Notes: generated by a model from the sequence alone, not told the origin. Positions 37,618 to 48,860 are shown, counted from the first letter of the stretch. The stretch is DNA of 64,000 nucleotides from Dillenia suffruticosa (GCA_033439265.1 JAVTVX010000034.1:21032501-21096500); one strand, 5' to 3'. Made by a program: numbers and translations.

Positions 37618-38240
37618 CTCTCAAGCACTCCTTTCCCTAGCCCTCAAATGAAAGAATGTCTGCCCCAAATTAGATTTGACATTTCAATCCTTGGCTCACA
37701 AGAATGTTACTGCAAGAAATACAAAAAAAATGTGTAAGCTATAGTTTGTAACTCAAAGTAGTGTTTTGCAGAGTTGAAAGTTTTAGGATCAGTCTTTTCA
37801 AATTTGTTCTTTTGCACATAAGACAGTTTATCTCATTGAATAAAATCCCCCCCCCCAATATAATGATACAAATTGTCTGCTTGTATACCCTTTTGAGTGC
37901 CTTATCTTGGAATGCCAAATTCCTTTATCTTTGAGGTCTATAATACATACAGAAATTGCAGAGTCTAGTAGGGATTGGTTTATCATCTTAAAATAAGTGA
38001 ATCGATTCATGTTGAGGCAAATGAACAACATGACCACCCGGTGGGCTTTTAGTATGGACATAAACACCGGTTAATAGATTGCAAATGAAACAAAAAGGGC
38101 AAAGAGGCTGGGAGAGTTACTCCAGTGGGACCTAGAAACAGCAAAACCTGAATCTTCAGTTGTTCCATTTCCTATTAGAAGGCATAACGCTTACGCACCA
38201 TCGCACCCAAAGAAGCAATGGTGACTATAATCACCATTTC

Positions 38241-40518
38241 CAGAAACCACACTAAAAAATACATTAATAAGATGGCAGAGTTTGAAGAACAACCTGGAGC
38301 CTTTGAACTTCATGCAACATGGATCTATATGTATCCATCAAAAGTTCTTGCTGCTTCTTTAAATGCCTGTTGCACACGTGCACACACGCGCACACAAAAT
38401 ATAAGAATCTAACCAATATTGCAAGAGAAGAAAAACAAATAATTGGAAGTAACAAAATTTGAAAATTATAATATTACTTGTACCGATGGATAATTGGTTT
38501 AGCGGATAAAGGTAATATATCTTTTAACTAAGTTTCAAAATTTTAAATTTATAAATGAAAAAATTATGAATTTTTTTTTAAATTGAATCCAAACGATAAA
38601 AAAGATGTAAGGCAAATGCTATAAACTACACTACTCAGGCTCCACATGTTTCCATGAAAGAACGGGCTGGCTTATAGTGACGGTCCAAAGAGTCTCTCTC
38701 TGTCTGGTCATGCCTTAGCTTCGTTGAGGAAGGTTAAAGCTTCGTTTGAGTCCCTCAATCCGTGGGAGGTTATGGGCTGTGGTTAAATAGACCAACATTG
38801 TCATTTCGAACCCTAACTCTCATCCAAAAGCTAAATCCAGCTCTTTGTTATTTATTTATTTTTTATTTTTGGTTTTCACCGTCAATACCTGTGTTTTATT
38901 TAATTAATCTAGTTCATGTATTGTGAAACCCATTTTAGAGATTGACTATCCTAAATCCTTTTTCGTTATTTTCAGAACTCGAATTCGACATTTCTGATTA
39001 AGGGGATAATGTGACCGATCACTCAACTTAAATCGGTTTGGTTTTATTTGTATTCAATTTTGAAAACATTACTTAAAATTATATTAGAATTATTTATTAA
39101 TCAGGTAGTGGTATTTAAGCTTAGTATGTAACTTAAATATTAGAACATGACACCAAAATAATTATAATAATAATAATTTAAAATAATTATATGGTTTAAG
39201 CCTTCGACAGTAATTAATATTTAAAATCTTTACATATATTAACACAAAAATGAATCTTTCACGTGCAATATTTTTAGTTATTGTTCTCGGTAGCATGGAA
39301 GCCCTATGTAAGCTATCGCGCAAGGATGCCCGCAGGGGTGGGGATCTCATCCATCCAGGAAACTTAGTTCTAGCCCAATCTATAGATGGCAAAACTTAGG
39401 ATGGGAAACTATCATGTTAAAAAGAAATGACCTGCAATATAAAATAATATACATGTCCCAAAGATGACTTGTATTTGCATGTGTTCACTCATAATACATA
39501 ATAATATTATCAAACTCTTTGTAATAAGTGTCTGAATACTTTATTTATTAACTAAAGTTTTTGAATTTGAGTTCTGAAAAAAAAAAATAAATTTGGAAGG
39601 GCTAATCTCTCAATAGACCCCACGGTACTCGAACCGCATTAATCAGACAAAACCTGAATACCAATTGATGAAAACAAAAAAAATAATATAAAATAATATT
39701 TTTTATTATATAGGAATTTCGAAAATTATAAAAATATATGTATTCAAGAAGTATAAATACGAGATTTCGATCTTAGGGAAGATATATAAGTAAGAGATCT
39801 TTATCACTCAGATATTTATATAAGAATTAAAATAAAATAATATTATTTCAAAAATAACTTGTAATTTTATTTTACAACATATGATAATATGATTATTTCT
39901 TTCTCTCTCATATATTTCGTGAAGAAGAAAGAGGAAGCGTAGTTGACTCGTGCTCGTGCATGGATGAAGAACGCACCAGAGAGGCAGAAAGGAGAGAGAG
40001 AGATATAGGGTTGTGTCGTTGTGTCGGAGGAAGTGAGCGCAGAGGTGGGTGGAGGGTGAACTCAAATTATACAAAATAATTAATAAAAAATTAATAAAAT
40101 AAATCATTTTAAAATTAATTAATAGATAAATTATTCTTTATTACAGTGACTACCGAATAGTTGATTTTAATGACGAATCTGAACAAATCCCTAATAGAAC
40201 CGCTAAAATTAATGGGAGATTTTTATATTTAAAAAAAAAAAAATTATTTTTTTATTTTTTATTTTTTATTTTTATATTTTGTCTATAATTTTGGTGGTAT
40301 TTTTTACTTTTCTTTAATTTTTTAATACCGTACTTACTGCCTTGCTCGCTGAAACCCCATAATCTAAACAGGAGCCCCGAATCCACTTGAACCCGAACCG
40401 GGTGCCACGCATTTACCGAATTGGCCGTCTCACCTCTGGCTTTCAAACTCAAAATTCAAAACCCACAAACGTCAGAGGTTTGAAGAAACTCGAGCGAGAG
40501 AATGCAAGTCATCAAGGA
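38241..40518. other. Intergenic region before FHIT
   Basis: Mostly AT-rich. 38485-38570 has a weak SINE-like head (TTGGTTTAGCGGATAAAGG). A SINE-like copy lies at 39.5-39.7 kb. 40.23-40.30 kb is A/T homopolymer. No gene is supported. The last 150 bp before the FHIT start is the likely promoter, but no clear TATA box is seen. Confidence 0.45.
39515..39690 (+). repeat. SINE-like element, family 1
   Basis: A degenerate B-box region (AATTTGAGTTCTG) is followed by the family 3' segment (CCCCACGGTACTCGAACCG ... GAATACCAATTGATG) and an A-rich tail. Confidence 0.5.
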
Positions 40519-42828
40519 ATGGTAAAGTGGCTTCTCTCTCTCTCTCCAAAGACCTTCCCTGCGTTGTTTCCCAGATATCTTCATTCCGTCTCCATCTTCA
40601 CTCTCACTTCTCATTTTCCAATTCTCAAGTGCCACTCCGTTTCCGGATTCAGAACCAATTCCATCTCAAATTTCACTTCTATCTCTTCCCAGGCAAGAAC
40701 AAAAATCCACTGTATTTTTTGGTTTATTTTATTATTTATGCTTTGATTTGCCAAATTCTACTCAATTTTCTGAACAGATGGGGTCGAGTTCATATGCATT
40801 TGGGCCTTACAAAATCGACGAGAAGGAGGTGTTTTATATCACTCATCTTTCTTATGCTATGGTCAATCTGCGTACTCTCCTTCCTGGTACTTTTTTATTT
40901 CCTATTTTTATTTTCTGGGTACTAAAAATTTTAATTTTTCAGGTTAAATAACGCTGCCATTTAGATATTATGGCTTAAGATCCCTTTTATTTTCTTGGAA
41001 TTCAGAGTATTTTTTTTTTTGAGTGATAGGTGGTTCTGTTAGGGAAATAGGAATTCAATGGATTTGATCTATTTGGGTTTTTTGTAAAGCTTTAATTAAG
41101 TGTTTATGAGTAGGGTGGATTAAGAAGCCCCAAAATGTTGCCTTTATTATTTATTTTTTTTTTGAAGGACTAAGGAATGATGAGGAAAAAGGGTGAAGAA
41201 AAATACGTTTCTGCTGCACTCATTTAAAAGCAATTGGGTTGGGACCCCAAAATTTGCTAATTTAATTTTCAATCTTTACGAATTAGATTTTGAAGTAGCA
41301 AACCTCACAAGTTTCAGGTACCAGGTTTAATTAAGTTAAATTGAGTAGATATCGGATTTTGAAACTGAATAGTTCACTCGTTTGTGAAAAGAGCAAATTA
41401 CTTGTCAAGGTGCTAAATTATGATCTTGGTAACAAATAAGGTCCTGGACTTTTAAAGGTTCTAGTTAAGATTCTAAACTGTACATGTGTAACACATAAGG
41501 TTCATTTGTTAAATGACATTAAAAGATAACATCCGTTGGTTTTATTAATGAAGCCGCTAAATGGACCAAAATATTTTGACCTATCCTTTTGTTTTAATAA
41601 AAAAAACCTTTTTTTAGTTGATAAAAGCAGATTCTTTTGGAAAAATGGAAATCTTCTCCTTAGACAAAGAGAAAGAAGAGAGGAGAGAGAAAGCTCTTGG
41701 CCGCTAGAGGCCTGCTGCTGAGAGGCAAGAGAAGGAAGAGAGGAGAGAGAAGAGAGGAGAGAGAATGAACTGCTAGCACCACCAGTGGAGAAGAGATAGG
41801 CAATTAAAGAAATGGAGTGCCACAAATTTGTGTCAAAGGTTGTGAAAAATTAAAATCGGGCCTTGCCATGACCATATTTCTTCTCCAAATTTAAGGCTTA
41901 TCTTCTTGGTAAAAATCAAACAACTCCATCCCATGATTAAAGCTCGAATTCACTTTAGGCTGATATAGGTACTTGAGAGCATCAACATCTGCATAGTATG
42001 GAAGAAAAAATGCATTGGTTGAGGCATAGTAAGATTTAAGACACAGCTATTCTAAAATTCTTCAATGGAAAATTAGCTTATTAGGATTTCTTTTCTTTTA
42101 GGTTTGTATATGAAGTCTTGCTTTCATATTCTTTGAGGAACACGTGACTTAGACTATTGCAAAGGTTTTCAGGTGTTAATTATGATCGAGGATGTTAGTT
42201 TACGAATTCTCAAGGTTCAAATATTTATGTTTAGGCATTGAAACATCAGTCAACAAGTTTTTAAGTGGTTCAGAGTCTCTGCGGGCTAGGTCCAATTTGT
42301 AATTAGTACAATAGAACCTGGCCTTTGCGTTACAAGATTTTGAAGTATTGCTTAAATGTAGTGAGGATGAGAGGGAAAAGAAGGCTAGATAGTGTTGGTG
42401 AATTTTGCTCTTCTGTTCACATTCTCTTTTGGGGGCCTCATTGAAAGTCTCAGGAAGCAATCATTCATCGTAGGAGCTTGCATATATGTAGGTAAGTCAT
42501 ATTTAGGAGTTGCTTGAGAAGCTTACTGTTGTTTGAATCTAATGGTTTCATGGAATAGTAGCTGACTTATCGTTATTTGATATTGTATAATGAATAGTTT
42601 TCTGTTAGATTGCACAGGCTAATGGTTTAACACTGAGGATATTTATTATTATCGTGAAAGGTGCATAACATTATATACATTAAATTAGATTTTTCCTATG
42701 CTAGTCTAATCCCTTCATTTTATGATGCTGTGCACTATGTTTCATTCATGTTGATATATTCATTTGTTTTCAACTACTTTTCTGACTTATCATTTAATTA
42801 ATTTCCTGCTTTGTTTCTTTTGCAGGTC

Positions 42829-43795
42829 ATATTCTTTTCTTTTCTCAAACAAACAATTATTTTCTTTCTTTTCATGGCCTTCATATCAGACCTTCATATC
42901 AGAATATAATCATTAAGCATACCATGACCAGCTTTAAAAGGCCAAATAAGCATACATTGTTGGTCATGTGACACTAGTTTAAGCAGTAGAAAGGTTATTC
43001 AAGAGTCTATTTTATGTGAAAGTGTGGTCATTACATATTTGTAGGGCCAAAGGCAGATAATATTTATTACTACTCTGACAAGATTTGTCTGAATTGTTTT
43101 CCAGTACCTAGATCTCTGAGTAACTCGTGTTAGATTAGTTGAGTTAGTTGTAGGCAATAGTTCTTTTTGAACATGTGCATAAAAAACTGACTAGTTGAAA
43201 AATTTGCCAATGGGATTTCACCTTACTGAAATATGACAGTATGGCTAAAATATGTCGAAACTCCATCCATCCTAGATCTAGCAGAGCCATACTTTCTTAT
43301 TTCTACTTCAACATTTAGGCCAACTAGTGGTCGTCCAAAATGCTTAATTCATTCATTAAGTGTTAGTTAATTTATGCTGTTCTGGCTGGTGTCAACTGTT
43401 TTTGTCTTTGGAGTGGCCACTTAAATGGATAAATTATGGATCATCAATTAATGGAAAGACTACAATTAAGGTCATGACATGTACCACTATGAAGACTAGT
43501 ATTCAGTATTTGCTAAGTCAACAAAGATAACTGATGTAGTACAACTGGGGTAGATTGCTACAATTGGAAGAATAGTGTATAAAAGCTAAAAAGGTGTTGT
43601 AGCAGAAGAAAGCACGTGAAAAACTTAGGGTTGAAGGTTGAAAATTGTAGAGTAAAATTAGTTGACATAATATTGCCTTGAATGAGGTTTGACTGCATGC
43701 AGTTTTGACCAATTGCATTAGGACTTTGAAGCTTTATAAACTCAATTTCCATGAAATAGTAAGCTAAAGTGTTGATAATCTTTGACCCTACAAAC
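42829..43795 (+). other. Candidate U12-type AT-AC intron in FHIT
   Basis: The intron would start ATATTCTTTT (U12 consensus ATATCCTTT, one mismatch at +5) and end CTACAAAC. A branch-point-like ATCTTTGAC (consensus TTCCTTRAY, 7 of 9) sits about 10 nt upstream. No AG precedes the CAT-GTG of HVLVCPRR, so a normal U2 acceptor is not available. The same features recur in copy 2 (60371-61326). With the preceding GTC exon it restores P-G-H-V exactly. Confidence 0.5.
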
Positions 43796-44994
43796 ATGTG
43801 CTTGTTTGTCCAAGGCGTGAAGTGAAGCGCTTTGTTGATCTCACTGATGAAGAGACTAGTGATTTGTGGTTAACAGCTAGGAAGGTCGGAAGTCAGCTTG
43901 AAAACCATAAAGCATCCTCTAACATTTGCAATCCAGGTAGTACTGCATAAACATTTACTTTTTTATCTTATTTTATTTTCTCAAATTGTGTAATCAATAG
44001 ATCTTTTGGAACCATTTCTGTTGTCTTGTGATGTGTTTAATATGGGAAAATTGAAAGATTATATGGAAGATGTATAACATGGACTCAACTTAAGGCCATT
44101 ATTCCCATTTCAATAATGGATAATCAAAATACAACAATTCAAGCATTTTATCAAATGCATATGCTGTTTTGCATTTTCATTCCATCCTATTTTGTCTTCT
44201 GAAAACATGTGCGGTGTATTTGGAGTATACTAAGTTGTTTTGTTTTGCTAGTTAACTTGTTTTGTTTTGTTTCTTTGATCATTCATTTCAGTTTTCTTCT
44301 AAAGAGGATGCGAGCCTCCTCGTTTTTTTCTAATATTTCTCTTTGAAAAATTATCCCATGTGTTCAGCTGTGGAATGGCCTTATATCTAGATATTTTGAA
44401 GCTATGTCTGCTTTTACCCAATTTTATTGGCCTAAGGTCTTTGCGCTTAGTTTCTTGGTCATTGTTATGCTTTACTGGCATTAACTGATGATGCATTACT
44501 TATTTTTATCTTTCTGAAGTCATTTGCGTGCAATAGTGATCTGACAATGCCACAAAAATTGTTGTGCTTCTGACGTTGTTTATTGTGTAATGCGGTAACC
44601 ATGCACCTTATATTTCTCTTAGAGCTACAGTAGCCGCCTCCAAAACTGGTCTTGTAAAATGAGCCTCATGATTTAGGAATTTTTAGAACTACATAGAGTT
44701 CTGGCAGTGCACTGAGTGGTATATTTTCATCTTTAGAGGGTTCTGCTAAGTAGAACTGATAGCTATGAATTTTGTTCTCCCCAATCCTTATTTCGTGGTA
44801 TAATTAATCAATTTCTGTCTCCTAGATGTGAACTAAATATCTATTTTTTCTTCAGGATGGGCCACAGGCAGGACAAACAGTACCACATGTCCATATCCAT
44901 ATCATCCCCAGGAGAGGTGGTGACTTTGAGAAAAATGATGAGATATATGATGCTGTAAGATCATATTACCAATTATACTGTTGGATTTATTGAA

Positions 44995-45482
44995 TGTAGG
45001 TTATTTATGCCCATTGTGGGGCATTTTGGTAAGAATGAGATAATGGGGTAACTCCCATTATTACTTACCAACATTAACCATGCATTTTGGTAACTCCCAA
45101 AACTTAACCCTAATGGCCTATGATTCTTTTGATTGAATTGAGAAAGGGTCATTCTTTCCTTCTGAAGTGGACAGCAGCCATGGGGCAACAATGAAGGAGA
45201 TGGCTAGGGTTTCAACACTTCTCTAGAGAGAGAAAATAGAGTGAGGGATGGAGATTTTCGCGTAGGAAAATCTCCCATCGTCAGATGATTCACCGGACAC
45301 GAGGCTTGAGGCGTCGTGGATTTGAGGTGGTGGTTCGATTGCGTGATCACCATCCGACCGTGCGATCCGTTCGAGGGACATCGCGACACGGTGGATTTTG
45401 GAGACCACCCAATAGAGGTATTTATCCCGAAAATTCCGATACTATTTAATTCACGCTTCCGCATGCACGATTGAATCCAACA
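44995..45482. mobile_element. Solo-LTR-like insertion in the last FHIT intron
   Basis: The insertion starts TGTAGG and ends CCAACA (TG...CA). It is flanked by the 5-bp duplication TTGAA (44990-44994 and 45483-45487). Copy 2 has the empty site (TTGAAAATTGATGG near 62514-62527). At 488 bp with no coding content it fits a solo LTR, or a small TRIM-like element. Confidence 0.78.
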
Positions 45483-46215
45483 TTGAAGATTGATGGCAAT
45501 AACATTGTATCTTGCTGTTTTGTTCTCATGGCCGGTTAGACGCGAAGGAAATTGAATTAAAGAAGAAACTCAACTTGGACATAGAAAGAAAGGACAGGAG
45601 CCTCGAGGAGATGGCTCAAGAGGCAGATGAGTACAGAAAACTGTTTGTGTAGATCAGTCGATATCCTGAGCATTGAGACCCAATAGTGCCAGCAACTTTA
45701 TTGACATTAGCGCAGGGCAACAGCATTTTTCAGAACAAATTCTGTAATTTTTGTTGCTATCCCGCTTTTTGATAACAGTGCTGTTCTTGACTCAAATAGT
45801 TTAATTCAAAGAGATTGTTCAGATCTGTGGAGGTTTATCCTTCTCCTTTACCTAAATCTTGTATGATTTTCCCTGTTCTCTGAAATTCGGAAATGGAATG
45901 TTCTTTGAGGCTTACCAGGTTTTGGGCATGTGAATGGGCCTCTCCAATGCTTAGCTCTAATCTCTGTGTTAGTGGGTAAAAAAAACTATATACTGCAATA
46001 TAATGTACCTTTTGGGCTGTTCGCATCTATTAAACTTGATAGAGTTGCATGGGAAAACAGATTCTAAAGGGAAAGAAAACGAAAGATGAACAAAAAAGGG
46101 AGATTCAGTTTGGATTCATTTCGTGTACATCTGGTTCTTCTTTTGTTTTTACAACCATGTTACTAAAGCAGATTCCAATCTTGCTATAATGTTTTCCCCG
46201 TTTAGAGTTCCTTGT

Positions 46216-46313
46216 TTTTTATTTTTATTTTTTTTTGTTACACCGAGATTTGAACTCGGGATTACCGGATTGTGGAAGAGGGATTGTGACCACTAGGCTG
46301 TCCCTTTGAAGAC
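46216..46313 (-). mobile_element. tRNA-derived SINE insertion
   Basis: On the minus strand it reads GGACAGCCTAGTGGTCACAA (A-box region) and CCGAGTTCAAATCTCGGTG (B box with tRNA-like T-arm), then ends in an A-rich tail. It is flanked by a 12-bp duplication AGAGTTCCTTGT (46204-46215 and 46314-46325). Copy 2 has a single AGGGTTCCTTGT near 63256, the empty site. Confidence 0.88.
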
Positions 46314-46924
46314 AGAGTTCCTTGTATCTAAAAGGGCAGCATCAGTTTTTTCTACTCAAAACGTGCAAGACTCTCTCTCTCTCTCTCTTCCAAAAGACTC
46401 TCTCTCTCTCTCTCTTCCAAAACTTGAGGCTCTTTAAATAAACCTTAGAAATTGATGACACCCATTTAATGCATGAAAAGAGAAAAGGGAAAGGAAGAAA
46501 ATTGATTCCTGGTTGGGAAAGATGTAAGCAAGGTATCCCATCCCAAGATCTGAGTTTCTATATACATTGTACACTGTTGTTCAAATTACCAAGCTCAGTC
46601 TGGGAGTGAATTCATGGCTTTTGTTTGCCCCATACTCTTCCTAAATCTATAAACTATTCTTAAACCGGCTTCAATCTCGTAAGCATTTCTAGCAGTGGGT
46701 ATTCAGCTTTGGCTTTAAGGTAGGATCTTTTATTATTTTATTATTTTAATCAAAGAAGACAGAAAATCTGAATCAAATTTCTGACTAAATAATTCAATTT
46801 TCCCCTTATTATAAGATCATTACCTCATAATTTTTATATTCTGATCTACAGTTGCAAAAGAAGAGAACCTTGGCTTACCCTTTTGATCTATCTAACTTCT
46901 CCATTCCTTTCTCAACGCAGAGTG

Positions 46925-48241
46925 ATGGACAATCCAGTTGCAAGTGAAGAAATCATTCCTATTGATAATGATTTTCCAGGGGAAGAAATCATTCGTATTC
47001 CAAGTGACAAGATAACAAGAGTGCCGCTCATACTGAAAAATGTGAAGTCAAACGAGAAATGTTATGAGCCTATGATGGTCTCCGTAGGTCCATATCACCA
47101 CAACAACAAAGAGCTGAGGGAGATGGAGAATATGAAACCAGAAATAGCACGACAATTCACCTCTCCAAGCAAAAGGTCTCTTCATGACATAATCCAAGAC
47201 CCAGGATTTCAAAGCATCGTTAGCAAGGCAAAGGACTATTACAGTGAAGCGCCGGTAAGCAATGAAAATGATGGCACAGATAATTTTGCAAAAATGATGT
47301 TTCTTGATGGTTGTTTTGTTCTGCATTTGATCTACTGTATCATGAAGAAGAAACACGAAGACATAATGTTGAAAAATCACCAAGTAGCTTTTGCAGTGAG
47401 AGATTTGTTCTTGTTAGAGAACCAGCTTCCTTTTATAGTTCTTCAAGTAATAATGACAATGAAATTCCAACCAATAGATTGGGAAATGATTAGAGAATTC
47501 ATCAGACAACAACATATGGCTCCCCATTGCGCTGTTCCAGACATAAGAATCCCTGGTTACCAGCCACTTCACCTCCTTGAACTTCTAAGGACTGAAATCC
47601 TCGGAGTAGCTGCGGATGTTGGCGAAATCAATTCAACTGAAGGTGATTATCGAGCCACTTTCCGGTCTGTCACTGAACTCAAGGCTGCCGGTATCCACTT
47701 CAAGGGCAACAAATGCTCTTTAAGGGAGATAAGTTTCGAATCCTATCTCTTTCATGGCAAACTCTGCCTTCCAAAAATTTACATCGATGACTCTTCTGAG
47801 TCAAAGTTTCTAAACTTGATAGCATATGAAATGAGCATGGATATTCCTAATGACTACGGAATAGCTTCCTACATATGCTTCATTGATTCACTTCTTGATC
47901 ATGCAGAAGATGTGAAGGAACTCCGAAGGGATGATGTGCTAGTAAACTACCTTGGAAGCGATAAACAGGTGGCCGAACTCTTCCATAGAGTGGCCACCAA
48001 CTTGGTCCCGAATCCTTCTCTTTACAAGCATGTTAAGAAGGAAATGGAGAAACACTGCAATGACAAGAAACGGACTTATGTATCTGAATTTCTGCATATA
48101 CACTTTGATAAGCCTTGGAGTGGTGTGGCACTCTTTGCTGCTACTCTTGCTCTCTTTACGTCTGTCGTACAAGCTTACTTTGCAGCGTTTTCAACAAACA
48201 ATACTAGCAGCACATGCTGTTCAAAACCCTCAGGCACCTAA
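46925..48241 (+). CDS. DUF247 plant membrane protein, 438 aa
   Basis: DUF247 (PF03140) proteins are plant-specific, mostly of unknown role. Some grass members act in self-incompatibility. The coding exon is single. A 5' UTR intron (46720-46920) ends CTCAACGCAG just before AGTG-ATG, so I start at 46925 rather than at the longer upstream frame. Family landmarks are MVSVGPYHH (about residues 52-60), FLDGCFVLHLI, LLENQLPFIVLQVI, YICFIDSLLDHAEDVKELR, and a single C-terminal membrane span in WSGVALFAATLALFTSVVQA, followed by a short Cys/Ser tail. No lesion is seen. A second copy begins at 63846. Confidence 0.92.
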   Translation: MDNPVASEEIIPIDNDFPGEEIIRIPSDKITRVPLILKNVKSNEKCYEPMMVSVGPYHHNNKELREMENMKPEIARQFTSPSKRSLHDIIQDPGFQSIVSKAKDYYSEAPVSNENDGTDNFAKMMFLDGCFVLHLIYCIMKKKHEDIMLKNHQVAFAVRDLFLLENQLPFIVLQVIMTMKFQPIDWEMIREFIRQQHMAPHCAVPDIRIPGYQPLHLLELLRTEILGVAADVGEINSTEGDYRATFRSVTELKAAGIHFKGNKCSLREISFESYLFHGKLCLPKIYIDDSSESKFLNLIAYEMSMDIPNDYGIASYICFIDSLLDHAEDVKELRRDDVLVNYLGSDKQVAELFHRVATNLVPNPSLYKHVKKEMEKHCNDKKRTYVSEFLHIHFDKPWSGVALFAATLALFTSVVQAYFAAFSTNNTSSTCCSKPSGT

Positions 48242-48439
48242 GAAAGCTCTGGGGTTTCTTTTTAATAAAATATGTAATGTGTTTCAAATAAATTGTTTAA
48301 TCGGTTTTTTGTCTCTTGTCTCGGGAGAAATCTCTACTCATGCAATGGCAACTATTACAATATATTAGGGTTACAGTATATTAGAATTCTTGATACCCAT
48401 GATTTCAGCTTCCAAAAGTAGACATTGTGTGATACATCA

Positions 48440-48860
48440 AAGGTCTTGATTCCCACATTGCGATATAAATTGACCTTCATCAATTACCACTTATCATCTT
48501 GTAGAGATTGAATAATAGCTTGCAATTATTGTTTGTTCGCGATAACATGTCCGAATGATTTCAAATTTGAGACCATGCATGACATTTCATGCAAATGATG
48601 AACTATATTGTGATACTTTTCTTGGTATAATTCTCAAACTTGAGATCATCCCTCTCTGTTTCTCTAAAAAGAATCACCAAACTTCTTTGCTGCATCCCAT
48701 ATGACTTTGGTAGATTCAAATATGATAAAATCCACCGTTACCTCGTCAATCATCGTACTTAATAATGTTTATTGACCTAAGTGCGTCCTTCTTTTTGAAG
48801 GTTTCATATGCCCTCTTCTCTTCCATTGTGAAATTCTAAGTTGGTTCATCAATCCAAAGA
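48440..48860 (-). mobile_element. Degenerate copia gag-like (UBN2) relic
   Basis: Minus-strand frames contain RAYETFKKKDALRSI, then DEVTVDFIIFESTKVIWDA and AKKFGDSF, the order seen in UBN2/gag-type retrotransposon proteins. Stops and frameshifts abound. It lies 200 bp past the DUF247 stop, in antisense. Confidence 0.6.

Larger units (their letters stand above)
34500..38240. repeat. Segmental duplication, copy B
   Basis: This is the partner of 26.12-30.08 kb (see that entry). Relative to copy A it keeps a 57-nt coding segment and lacks about 60 bp near the position of 28.43 kb. It carries a (CATA)n microsatellite at 36640-36690 that is shorter in copy A. Confidence 0.9.
40519..45652 (+). pseudogene. 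FHIT: FHIT-type dinucleoside triphosphatase, copy 1 (probably broken)
   Basis: FHIT hydrolyses Ap3A through the histidine triad HxHxH. The exon pieces are as follows. 40519-40692 encodes a 58-aa leader without acidic residues, transit-peptide-like. 40778-40886 encodes MGSSSYAFGPYKIDEKEV ... LLPG. A 3-nt exon is at 42826-42828. 43796-43936 encodes HVLVCPRREVKRF ... 44856-44954 encodes DGPQAGQTVPHVHIHIIPRR. 45536-45652 encodes LDAKEIELKKK ... EEMAQEADEYRKLFV. Two lesions are seen. In exon 4 the reading frame before LTFAIQ is off by 2 nt (GCATCCTCTAACA where a CT repeat unit seems lost). The last exon's acceptor reads GCCGG instead of GCCAG (45534). If real, the product stops before the catalytic triad. 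The upstream start and the ATG at 40778 could give organellar and cytosolic forms in the intact ancestor. Confidence 0.82.
41001..47070. repeat. FHIT-DUF247 segmental duplication, copy 1
   Basis: It aligns with 58543-64000 in direct orientation. The left edge is near TTCAGAGTAT inside FHIT intron 2. The right edge lies beyond the part visible here, because the second copy runs off the window. FHIT exons 1-2 lie outside the duplicated block. Confidence 0.93.

Noticed and set aside
40527-40692. FHIT leader in the alternative frame starting MASLSLSKDLP
   Set aside because: It ends out of phase with the MGSSSYAFGPYK exon. The frame from 40519 joins in phase.
44979-45482. LTR starting at TGTTGG (44979) instead of TGTAGG (44995)
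   Set aside because: TGTTGG...CCAACA looks like copia LTR ends, but the flanks do not match, and copy 2 contains TGTTGGATTT without the insertion. The TGTAGG start gives a perfect TTGAA target duplication and empty site.
47048-47383. 111-aa antisense ORF over the DUF247 gene
   Set aside because: It is the shadow of a clear DUF247 coding frame on the other strand, with no domain or splice context of its own.
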